64,000 bases of DNA from Candidatus Ruthia magnifica str. Cm (Calyptogena magnifica) (lineage in GTDB: Bacteria; Pseudomonadota; Gammaproteobacteria; PS1; Pseudothioglobaceae): positions 558,001-622,000 of the forward strand of contig NC_008610.1 in the NCBI RefSeq assembly GCF_000015105.1, read 5' to 3'. Within the stretch, counting starts at the first letter, position 1, and every line of letters starts with the position of its first letter. A program made the translations under genes and the position numbers. Below the pieces are notes generated by a model. It worked only from the letters and a program-made list of their open reading frames with translations, was not told the origin of the DNA and did no database searches. This document shows positions 1-7,432 of this stretch, one piece after another.

Positions 1-1
1 G

Positions 2-2023
2 GGTGTTTATCAGGCTTATATTGTTGCAGCAACAGCGCACGATGGTCAATATAGACAATCGGGTGAGGCTTATGTGTTTCATCCCATATCAGTTGCTATG
101 ATTTTGGCAGAGTTAAAACTAGACTACTATTGTATTGTTGCGGCAATATTGCACGATTGTATCGAGGATACTTCGGTTACTTATGAGCAAATTAAGCGTG
201 ATTTTAGTGATGAAATTGCACATATCGTAGAGGGTGTATCTAAACTAACTGGGTTAGAATTTCACTCAAACACGGACAAGCAAGCACAAAATTTTAGAAA
301 GTTGTTCTTAGCCATGAGTGATGACATGCGTGTTATGATAATTAAATTAGCAGATCGTTTGCACAATATGCGAACACTTGGCTTCATGCGTCGGGATAAG
401 CAACTTAGAATTGCTAAAGAAACAGTAGAAATACATGCACCCATTGCGCGTCGTTTAGGTCTTAATAGTATTAGGGTTGAACTTGATAATTTGTGTTTTG
501 CTATTATTTATCCATTTCGTAATAAGGTTCTGGTCAGTCAAATTAAAAAACAATGTGGCAATCGTAAGAAAATTATCAGCCACATCCAAACTGAAATAAA
601 AAACCGATTAGATCAAGAAGGTATACCTAATGCTAAAATTAATGGTCGTAGAAAGCAACCTTGTAGTATTTATAAAAAAATGAAAATTAAACATTTAAAA
701 TTTTCTCAGGTATTAGACATGTATGCACTTAGGGTTATTGTAGCTGATGTTGCACAATGCTATCAAGTTCTAGGTATTATTCATAATTTATATAAGCCAC
801 TACCAGGTAAGTTTAAAGATTATGTGGCACTACCAAAATCAAACGGCTATCAGTCGTTGCATACAGTACTATTTGGCCCTAATAAAATTTTTATTGAGGT
901 GCAAATTCGTTCATCTGATATGCATTTTATTTCAGAATATGGGATTGCTGCGCATTGGCACTATAAGAGTAACTCTAATCATAAATTAGAATTGGCTGAT
1001 AACTGGTTAGGCTCATTGCTAGATATTCAGCAAAATTCGGGTACTTCTATTGATTTTTTGGAAAAAACTAAGGCAGACTTATTTCCTTCCGAGGTGTTTG
1101 TTTTTACCCCAGATGGGGACATTATTCAGCTACCTTATAAATCAACTATGCTTGATTTTGCCTATATGGTACATACTAGTATTGGCAATCACACCCTTAA
1201 AGCCAAGGTTGACCAAGTTAATACATCCATTTCTACCGAATTAAAATCAGGACAAACCATTGAAATTATCACTGATGATAAGGCAACTCCTAGGTCTTCT
1301 TGGTTGCAAATTGCTATTACTGTAAAGGCCAGATCCTCAATTAAAACGTATCTTAAAAACGAATCTGCTGCTGAACTAATCCAACTAGGAGAGTATTTAT
1401 TAACCAATGCACTGGATTATCAAAATATAAACACAGATGGCATTGATGAGATTCAGTGGTTAGCATGTCTTAAAGCGTTAAATTGTGACTCTAAAGAAGA
1501 CATGTATATGAAAATTGGACTCTCTGAGATTTTAGTATCAGTTGCACTAAACAAGTTGCAAGGTACTAATGCCAAGCATGTAATTCAAAAAATTAGCATT
1601 CATAAAGCACAAGGCAAAGCCATTAGTTTTGCCTCTTGTTGTCATCCTATTCCTGGCGATAAAGTGGCTGGCGTTTTAAGCACTTCTAAAGGCATGGTAG
1701 TGCATAGAGTAATTTGTGCTAACTTGGTTCGTATTAAGAGCAAAAATGCACAATGGCTTAACATTGATTGGCAAACGGATAAAGACGAGGAATTTAAAGC
1801 AATGATTAATATTAATGTTGCCAACAACAGAGGCACACTTGCCTCTATTGCCAGTATTATTTCAAAAATGAATATCAATATTGAGTGCTTAGAGATTCAA
1901 GAAAAAGACAATTCTATCAAATCACTCAATATGGTAATTAGTGTTACACATATCACTCAATTAAATGAGGTCTTCGTGCAGTTAAAGATGCTTAAATTTA
2001 TTCGAGATGTAAGTAGAGTGTGA
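2..2023 (+). CDS. spoT: Bifunctional (p)ppGpp synthetase/hydrolase SpoT, 5' end outside the window
   Basis: Makes and degrades the stringent-response alarmone (p)ppGpp in the cytoplasm. The frame is open from base 2, so the start lies upstream; about 673 residues are visible. In order I see the HD hydrolase domain with HDCIEDT and KLADRLHNMRT, the synthetase domain with FKDYVALPKSNGYQSLHT, a TGS domain starting near VFVFTPDGD, a Cys-rich segment with CCHPIPGD, and a C-terminal ACT domain. The intact HD motif indicates a bifunctional SpoT/Rel enzyme rather than the hydrolase-dead RelA. iscX follows after about 80 bases. The family assignment is secure; whether this is the only Rel-family gene of the organism cannot be seen here. 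Confidence 0.95.
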   Translation, partial: GVYQAYIVAATAHDGQYRQSGEAYVFHPISVAMILAELKLDYYCIVAAILHDCIEDTSVTYEQIKRDFSDEIAHIVEGVSKLTGLEFHSNTDKQAQNFRKLFLAMSDDMRVMIIKLADRLHNMRTLGFMRRDKQLRIAKETVEIHAPIARRLGLNSIRVELDNLCFAIIYPFRNKVLVSQIKKQCGNRKKIISHIQTEIKNRLDQEGIPNAKINGRRKQPCSIYKKMKIKHLKFSQVLDMYALRVIVADVAQCYQVLGIIHNLYKPLPGKFKDYVALPKSNGYQSLHTVLFGPNKIFIEVQIRSSDMHFISEYGIAAHWHYKSNSNHKLELADNWLGSLLDIQQNSGTSIDFLEKTKADLFPSEVFVFTPDGDIIQLPYKSTMLDFAYMVHTSIGNHTLKAKVDQVNTSISTELKSGQTIEIITDDKATPRSSWLQIAITVKARSSIKTYLKNESAAELIQLGEYLLTNALDYQNINTDGIDEIQWLACLKALNCDSKEDMYMKIGLSEILVSVALNKLQGTNAKHVIQKISIHKAQGKAISFASCCHPIPGDKVAGVLSTSKGMVVHRVICANLVRIKSKNAQWLNIDWQTDKDEEFKAMININVANNRGTLASIASIISKMNINIECLEIQEKDNSIKSLNMVISVTHITQLNEVFVQLKMLKFIRDVSRV

Positions 2024-2101
2024 TTTAAAAAAGCTACTAAATTTTTATCCATACCAAGCCTTAGTTTGGTTAAAATTAAGATTTTACTAAAGGTATTTTT
2101 T

Positions 2102-2296
2102 ATGAATTGGACAGACTCCCTAGATATTGCAATAGCTTTAGATGAGATTCATCCAGGGATTAATCCTAGTATTGTTAATTTTGTTAATCTTAAACAGATG
2201 GTAATTGCACTAGATGGTTTTGATGGTGATGAAAATAAATCAGGTGAAAAAATCCTTGAAGCTATCCAAATGAACTGGATAGAGGAAAGAGAATGA
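2102..2296 (+). CDS. iscX: Fe-S cluster assembly protein IscX
   Basis: Small acidic protein of 64 residues that in other bacteria binds the cysteine desulfurase IscS and iron and tunes Fe-S cluster assembly. The sequence starts MNWTDSLDIAIALDE and carries the family pattern of WTDS, a central FVNLKQM, an acidic DGFDGDE and a terminal KILEAIQMNWIEERE. An in-frame start further upstream exists, but the ATG at 2102 gives the usual family length. It normally sits at the end of the isc operon; here it stands alone between spoT and tolB, and its stop overlaps the tolB start (ATGA), which suggests translational coupling. Confidence 0.9.
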   Translation: MNWTDSLDIAIALDEIHPGINPSIVNFVNLKQMVIALDGFDGDENKSGEKILEAIQMNWIEERE

Positions 2297-3567
2297 AGCA
2301 ACTGCTTGTTCTTATTTTATCACTTTATACTACTCTTGCTTGGACAGTATTAGAAGTTACCATTCTCAAACAAGATGAAAACGCTTTTCCCATTGTTATT
2401 TCTGATTTTTCTGTTATAGGTGATGCAAATCAAGGCAAAATCATTGCACACGTTATACGTAATAACTTTAATCGATCAGGTGAATTTAGTGCCTCTAGTG
2501 TAAATTATGTGATTAATAATAAGCCCAATTTTGATAAATGGAAAGCAAAAAAAATTGAAGCCATTGTGCTTGGTAAGCTAGAAAAAATCAGTAAAAAAGT
2601 TTTTAATGTAGAAATTGAACTACTAGATGTTTTTTCTAAGAAAATACTTTATAAAGATAAATTTGTCGTACACAATAGAGGTATCAGAAGAATTGCACAC
2701 TACTTGTCTGATCAAATTTATCATGTCTTATTAGGCGAAAAAGGCTCTTTTGATACGCGCTTAGCTTACATTTCCGTTACCAATAAAGGCAAAGGCGAAC
2801 GTGAATATCGTTTAGAAATATCAGATTCTGATGCGCAAAATCCACAAACCATCCTAAAATCTAAGAAACCTATTTTATCACCCGTTTGGTCACCTGATCA
2901 AAATAAAATTGCTTATGTTTCTTTTAAAAACGCTCGCTCAGAAGTGTTCATCCAATATCCATTTGTACGTCGAAAAACACAAAAACTGCCTTATTTTGAT
3001 GGTATTGCCTCAGCACCATCTTGGCATCCAAATGGAAAAAATCTTTTGCTTACTCTATCCAAAAACGGCAACAAAGATATTTATTCTTATCAATTATCCT
3101 CTAAAAAACTAACAAGGCTAACCACAGATGTGGGCATAGATACTGAGGCAAGCTATTCATCAGAAGGAGATAAAATCGTATTCACCTCCAACCGTTCTGG
3201 GCAGGTGCAAGTTTATATTAAAGATTTAAAAACTAATAAAATTAACAGAGCAACCTTTAAAGGCAGATATAATGCCAAAGCCGTTTTTTCACCTGATGAT
3301 AAAAGCTTGGCTATGGTGCATAGGGTAGGTAAAGATTACCGTATTGCTTTATTAGATATTGCCACTAAGAATTTGACCATTATGACAAATAATCAATTAG
3401 ACGAATCGCCGTTTTTTTCACCAAATGGTAGTATGATTATATTCGCTACCAATAAAGGTAGTTCTAGTGTACTTTCTGTGGTTTCAATATTGGGTCGTCA
3501 AACTTTTGAACTGGCTAGCAAAGCAGGTGAAGTTAGAGAGCCAAATTGGTCACATTATTTAAAATAG
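2293..3567 (+). CDS. tolB: Tol-Pal system periplasmic protein TolB
   Basis: Periplasmic beta-propeller of the Tol-Pal envelope system, which links the inner-membrane TolQRA motor to Pal and supports outer-membrane constriction at division. The 424-residue protein begins with a hydrophobic signal segment (KQLLVLILSLYTTLA), then an alpha/beta N-terminal domain and repeated propeller blades with the TolB signatures SPVWSPDQNKIAYVS, APSWHPNGK, EASYSSEGDKIVFTSNRSG and SPFFSPNGSMIIFAT. The segment after the signal, LEVTILKQ, resembles the TolA-binding strand at the mature N-terminus of TolB. It overlaps iscX by four bases and is followed by pal after ten bases. tolQRA are not in this window. Confidence 0.95.
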   Translation: MKQLLVLILSLYTTLAWTVLEVTILKQDENAFPIVISDFSVIGDANQGKIIAHVIRNNFNRSGEFSASSVNYVINNKPNFDKWKAKKIEAIVLGKLEKISKKVFNVEIELLDVFSKKILYKDKFVVHNRGIRRIAHYLSDQIYHVLLGEKGSFDTRLAYISVTNKGKGEREYRLEISDSDAQNPQTILKSKKPILSPVWSPDQNKIAYVSFKNARSEVFIQYPFVRRKTQKLPYFDGIASAPSWHPNGKNLLLTLSKNGNKDIYSYQLSSKKLTRLTTDVGIDTEASYSSEGDKIVFTSNRSGQVQVYIKDLKTNKINRATFKGRYNAKAVFSPDDKSLAMVHRVGKDYRIALLDIATKNLTIMTNNQLDESPFFSPNGSMIIFATNKGSSSVLSVVSILGRQTFELASKAGEVREPNWSHYLK

Positions 3568-3577
3568 GAGGCGTTAA

Positions 3578-4150
3578 ATGTCAAAAATAATATTTCTAAC
3601 AACAACAATAGTGCTGTTGTCATCATGTTCATCAGTGGATGATTTGTATAAAAAAGTATTGTTCAAGCCAAGTGTTGTTGTCATTGAAGACAGGACGGAA
3701 AATACACAAGAAAATGTTATTGAGGTGGATCAATCTAGTTTTGAATCGCAAGGGTTTTCTAGAAGTAGTGTAGATATATCAAGTATTGTCGAGCCAGTTG
3801 TTGTAGCAGATTTTAGAAAAACAAACGTTAGTTTTGTTTTGTATTTTTCCTATGATGACACTGAGATTGATGAAGACTCAACCAAGCAAATCGTCAAACA
3901 CGCAAACTTTATGCGTAACAATCCAGAACTAAATTTACGTCTAGAAGGGCACACAGATGAGCGTGGTACACGTGAATATAACTTAGCACTGGGTGAAAAT
4001 CGGGCTTTAAGTGTTAAAGAAATATTAGGCTTGTATGATCTTTCTTCAAGAGTTAAAGTTATTAGTTTTGGTGAGGAAAAGCCCATACTGCAAAGACATG
4101 ATGAGGATGTATGGCAGAAAAACAGACGTGTTGAGTTTATTTATCAATAA
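3578..4150 (+). CDS. pal: Peptidoglycan-associated lipoprotein Pal
   Basis: Outer-membrane lipoprotein that anchors the envelope to peptidoglycan and binds TolB. The 190 residues start with a lipoprotein signal with the lipobox LSSC near residue 16. The C-terminal half is an OmpA-like peptidoglycan-binding domain with YFSYDDTEIDEDS, LRLEGHTDERGTREYNLALGE and KNRRVEF. A GGAGG ribosome-binding site precedes the ATG. It lies between tolB and cpoB as in most gammaproteobacteria. The linker between lipobox and OmpA domain is long and poorly conserved, which is normal for the family. Confidence 0.95.
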   Translation: MSKIIFLTTTIVLLSSCSSVDDLYKKVLFKPSVVVIEDRTENTQENVIEVDQSSFESQGFSRSSVDISSIVEPVVVADFRKTNVSFVLYFSYDDTEIDEDSTKQIVKHANFMRNNPELNLRLEGHTDERGTREYNLALGENRALSVKEILGLYDLSSRVKVISFGEEKPILQRHDEDVWQKNRRVEFIYQ

Positions 4151-4156
4151 AGATTA

Positions 4157-4825
4157 ATGTACTATTTTGGTTTGATTACTTTTTTAAGTATTTTTGCTTG
4201 GCAGCCTGTCAGTGCAGGCATTAATACCGATAAGATGGTAATGAATCACAATCAAAAAATAAAGCGCTTGATGCGTAAAAATAAATCTTTATTGGGAAAG
4301 ATTGAGCTTTTAGAACAACAGCAAAAAATAAGCACTGGAAAAATCAAAGAGTTATTTAACTTAATCACTTATCAAAAATTCAGTACCACCATTGGAAAAA
4401 CCACGCTTAGAGTCAGAGAGTATGATCAAAAAGCCAAGCGCATTTATACGCAAGCACGCAGTTTATTAGTGACGGATCAATACGATCAAGCTATTAAATT
4501 GTTTAAACAATATTTAGCTACTTATCCAAATAATAATTACACTTCAGATGTGCAGTATTGGTTAGCTAAGTCTTATTTAGCTAAAGATAATTTTTACAAT
4601 GCTAGAAATGCTTTTGTTGCATTTCAAAAACAAAATCCATTACACTATAAGTTTTCAAACTCTTTGTTTGAGTTGGCTAGAGTATATATAGAACTTAACC
4701 AACAAGATAAAGCACGTAGTTTGTTAAACACAATGCTGGTTAAATTTCCATCGCATAAAATAATTAATAGAGCCAAACAACTGCTTAGTAAAATCATCAT
4801 TTCTAAGCCAAAAATAAATAAATAA
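4157..4825 (+). CDS. cpoB: Cell division coordinator CpoB (YbgF), TPR protein
   Basis: Periplasmic protein that in E. coli binds TolA and PBP1B and coordinates outer-membrane constriction with septal peptidoglycan synthesis. The 222 residues show a signal peptide ending near QPVSAG, an N-terminal coiled-coil stretch (KIKRLMRKNKSLLGKIELLEQQQK), and tetratricopeptide repeats from about residue 95 (AKRIYTQARSLLVTDQYDQA, then YWLAKSYLAKDNFYNA). It is shorter than E. coli CpoB (263 residues). It starts seven bases after the pal stop and closes the tolB-pal-cpoB run; pabB begins three bases after it, so all four are probably co-transcribed. Confidence 0.88.
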   Translation: MYYFGLITFLSIFAWQPVSAGINTDKMVMNHNQKIKRLMRKNKSLLGKIELLEQQQKISTGKIKELFNLITYQKFSTTIGKTTLRVREYDQKAKRIYTQARSLLVTDQYDQAIKLFKQYLATYPNNNYTSDVQYWLAKSYLAKDNFYNARNAFVAFQKQNPLHYKFSNSLFELARVYIELNQQDKARSLLNTMLVKFPSHKIINRAKQLLSKIIISKPKINK

Positions 4826-4827
4826 AA

Positions 4828-6117
4828 ATGAAGGTTATGCCCATTCCTGATGTTACTTTAGAGGCGTTATCTTACGCTAACCCTGTACGTTATCCATTTT
4901 TGTTAGAAAGTGTTAAACATAATGCTAATAACCGTTTTTCGATACTATTTGCACACCCTGGTAAACAAATTGTACTAAACCACTTAGAAGAATTTAATTT
5001 TTTAGACGAGCTCACTGTTAGTATTGATACGCCATTTATTCACAGCGACTTACCCTTTACTGGTGGTTGGTTTGTATATCTTTCTTATGAATTAATTGGG
5101 CAAATAGAGCCTACTTTAAAGCAAATAATGCACACAAGTGGCCAGCCTATTACTATTGCCGTGCAAATTTCCACAGCCATTATTATTGACCATACCAGTC
5201 ATAAAACTTATTTATTAGACCAATTTGACAACCAACATAGAATAGAGCAAGTGTTAGCAGATATTGGACAATTAAAAGCCATACCTGAACGTAAATTAGT
5301 GGGCACTTTGTTTTCTGAAAAGGGGAGTAAATTTTTATCAGGCGTAGCAAAAAGTCGTGAGTATATTAAAGCAGGGGATGTTTTTCAAGTCAACCTCTCA
5401 AGACAGTGGCAATATCATTTAACTAATGACATTGCCCCAACCCAAATTTACAAAGCATTAAAAAAAACTAATCCCGCTCCATTCTCCGTACTGGCACAAT
5501 TCCAAACGTTTAGTATTATTTCCTCCTCTCCAGAGCGTCTATTTAGTGTGGATGGTAACGTTATACAAACCCGACCCATTGCAGGTACCCACCCTCGTGG
5601 CATAGGTAGTGAGGACAAACGCCTAAAACAACAACTCATCAATCACCCTAAAGAACGAGCAGAGCATATTATGCTGCTTGATTTAGAACGTAATGATTTG
5701 GGCAGAGTGTGCGAATACGGCAGTATCAAAGTTGATGAAATTATGGTGTTGGAAAGCTATCCTTTTGTGCATCATATTGTTTCAAACATCAAAGGAAAAA
5801 TCAAGCCAAATACCACTATTAAACACTTAATCAGCGCACTATTTCCAGGTGGTACCATCACCGGTTGTCCTAAAATTCGTTGTATGCAAATTATTCAAGA
5901 ACTTGAACAAATGCCACGCCAAGCATATACAGGTTCTCTGGGTTATATTAGCAGTAACGGAAAAATGGATTTTAACATTCTTATTCGTACCATTAGCAAA
6001 CAAGACAATCTATTAACTTTAAGGGCGGGGGCGGGTATTGTATTTGATTCTATTGCTAAACAAGAACTGCAAGAAACTAAGCATAAAGCCAGGGGTATGC
6101 TTCAGATTTTTACATAA
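4828..6117 (+). CDS. pabB: Aminodeoxychorismate synthase component I (PabB-like chorismate-binding enzyme)
   Basis: Converts chorismate with ammonia to aminodeoxychorismate for folate, working with a PabA-type glutaminase. The 429-residue length and the C-terminal block GGTITGCPKIRCMQII, followed by AYTGSLGYISSNGKMDFN, fit PabB better than the longer TrpE. However, the motif at residues 250-254 is PIAGT, whereas E. coli PabB has PIKGT with a catalytic lysine and TrpE has PIAGT. Anthranilate synthase activity is therefore possible. The ATG lies three bases after cpoB. The fold is certain; the choice between folate and tryptophan function is less so. Confidence 0.75.
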   Translation: MKVMPIPDVTLEALSYANPVRYPFLLESVKHNANNRFSILFAHPGKQIVLNHLEEFNFLDELTVSIDTPFIHSDLPFTGGWFVYLSYELIGQIEPTLKQIMHTSGQPITIAVQISTAIIIDHTSHKTYLLDQFDNQHRIEQVLADIGQLKAIPERKLVGTLFSEKGSKFLSGVAKSREYIKAGDVFQVNLSRQWQYHLTNDIAPTQIYKALKKTNPAPFSVLAQFQTFSIISSSPERLFSVDGNVIQTRPIAGTHPRGIGSEDKRLKQQLINHPKERAEHIMLLDLERNDLGRVCEYGSIKVDEIMVLESYPFVHHIVSNIKGKIKPNTTIKHLISALFPGGTITGCPKIRCMQIIQELEQMPRQAYTGSLGYISSNGKMDFNILIRTISKQDNLLTLRAGAGIVFDSIAKQELQETKHKARGMLQIFT

Positions 6118-6122
6118 CGCTT

Positions 6123-6152
6123 AAATTCAACTTTTTTATTAATTCTGAATTT
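6123..6152 (+). terminator. Weak hairpin after pabB
   Basis: AAATTCA (6123-6129) and TGAATTT (6146-6152) are perfect inverted repeats around a 16-base loop, followed by a T-rich tract. This could end the tolB-pal-cpoB-pabB transcript, but the stem is very AT-rich and the loop long. Confidence 0.3.
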
Positions 6153-6300
6153 TTGTTTTTTACATCATATTCAAGCATACTTGCTCAATAATGAAACCTT
6201 TGATCTTTATTGAATATAACTCTTTTACTTAGCTTTTTGTTAAGTTTTATTTTGTGTAAAAGTATCAATTAATGACTTATTTCATATTCAATTTTTTCTA

Positions 6301-6406
6301 AGATATCAAGGAAAAGGTCTTTAAACATTGAATATAAAAATACTGTTTTAAAAAATATATTAGGCATGTGAGTGTTTTTAAGTAATTAATGTTTTCCTTG
6401 ATATCT
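6301..6406. repeat. 15-bp perfect inverted repeat with 76-bp spacer
   Basis: AGATATCAAGGAAAA at 6301-6315 is matched exactly in inverse orientation at 6392-6406. A further five-base match (TTCTA) follows outside the arms after a two-base offset, and an ACATT/AATGT pair lies just inside. The whole unit is about 120 bases and ends six bases from the marC stop. It may be a long-looped transcription terminator for the convergent genes or the remnant of a small mobile element with terminal inverted repeats. Confidence 0.6.
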
Positions 6407-6418
6407 TTTAGAAATTTA

Positions 6419-7042
6419 TTAGTTTACAGTCGAAATATAGATAGCACCATCAATACCAACTATCAACATTTGCACCCCAATTACAGCCAAAATCAAACCC
6501 ATTAAACGAGTAACAATACCAAGCCCATCTCTGCCTATTATTAATAATATTTTCGAACTAAAAATAAAACAAAAAAAAGTGATGAGACATAGGAATGCAA
6601 ATACAGATATTGTTACAGAAGTTTCTCCCCATCCTTCTGCTGCTGAATAATTCATTGCTGTTGCAATAGTTCCTGGCCCAGCAAGAAGTGGTACAGCTAG
6701 AGGTGATACGGCTACATTTGAATGATTACTTTCTTGAGTTGTATGTAATTTTGAAACATTTCCTTGAAGCATATGATATCCAACAAGAAATACTAAAATA
6801 CCTCCAGCTATTCGTAATGCAGGAAGAGTTATTCCAAAAAGGTGGAAAATTGATTTACCTAAAACAGAAAATAGTAAAATTATAACAAAGGTGATAATGA
6901 GAGATTTAATGGCAACTTTAGTTTGTTCATGTTTTTCCATGTTTCTTGTTAATCCAGCGAAGACTGCTGTGCTTGCAATAGGATTCATAATGGCAAAAAA
7001 TGCCATGAAAATTGTCACTGCATGCTCAAATAATAGATTCAT
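6419..7042 (-). CDS. MarC family integral membrane protein
   Basis: Member of the MarC/YchE/YhgN family of six-helix inner-membrane proteins with no firmly established transport substrate. The 207 residues begin with FEHAVTIFMAFFAIMNPIAS, which carries the family NPIA element, and contain about six hydrophobic segments, with LLAGPGTIATAMNY in the middle. The length is typical. The start overlaps the stop of a short upstream reading frame by ATGA. There is no antibiotic-resistance operon around it, so the name MarC should not be read as a drug-resistance function. Confidence 0.85.
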   Translation of the reverse strand: MNLLFEHAVTIFMAFFAIMNPIASTAVFAGLTRNMEKHEQTKVAIKSLIITFVIILLFSVLGKSIFHLFGITLPALRIAGGILVFLVGYHMLQGNVSKLHTTQESNHSNVAVSPLAVPLLAGPGTIATAMNYSAAEGWGETSVTISVFAFLCLITFFCFIFSSKILLIIGRDGLGIVTRLMGLILAVIGVQMLIVGIDGAIYISTVN

Positions 7043-7161
7043 TTTTCTAATACCTTTAGTGAACTAATGCCAAAACTCAGCTGACGACTTGGAACCAGCG
7101 GAAAGACGGCCATCAGATAGAGTGCCTTAGTGGTTTGCATAGGGTTTGTTGAGGTTTGCAT
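7039..7161 (-). CDS. Possible small protein (40 aa) translationally coupled to marC
   Basis: A 40-residue reading frame on the minus strand starts at 7161 and ends with a TGA that overlaps the marC ATG (ATGA), the arrangement typical of coupled translation. It includes the stretch KALYLMAVFPLVPSRQLSF, mildly hydrophobic. Its DNA is clearly richer in GC than the flanking spacer, which suggests constraint. ATGCAAACC occurs twice near the start, giving two possible start codons (7161 and 7140). I do not recognise the product. A leader peptide, a small membrane protein or the tail of a lost gene are all possible. There is no strong ribosome-binding site. Confidence 0.35.
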   Translation of the reverse strand: MQTSTNPMQTTKALYLMAVFPLVPSRQLSFGISSLKVLEK

Positions 7162-7432
7162 GGTTTATTTTTACTCTTCTTAAAAATGATAAATATTTTT
7201 TGTTGTATGTTTTTTCTTTTAGAATGATGCGTGTTTTTAAACAAATTATCTAGAGTCTGCTTTATTTTAAATTCTCAAAATCGGGTTAATCGTCTGTTAT
7301 ACACAACCGCTCTGCGGTCACATCTAATTACAGTAACAAAAAATAACCAACTCAATTCACGATCTCAATTTAGCAAATATAATAACAGAATAATTAAAAT
7401 TTTTAGTTGATATTCTTTGTATTTTAATAGTG
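7162..7432. other. Spacer between the marC unit and nadE
   Basis: About 270 bases without a convincing gene. It is AT-rich apart from a short hairpin at 7304-7316 (ACCGC, loop TCT, GCGGT) that has no T tract on either side. Both flanking genes are on the minus strand, so it should contain the nadE terminator and the promoter of the marC unit. I could not single out either. Confidence 0.5.

Larger units (their letters stand above)
6118..6418. other. Non-coding spacer between convergent pabB and marC
   Basis: About 300 bases of very AT-rich DNA with no open frame that looks coding. The visible structure is the weak hairpin just after pabB and a 15-base inverted repeat close to marC. The two genes converge, so terminators are expected here. 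Confidence 0.6.

Noticed and set aside
7304-7316. GC-rich hairpin ACCGC-TCT-GCGGT as a terminator
   Set aside because: There is no T tract on either strand and the stem is only five base pairs. I leave it as part of the spacer.
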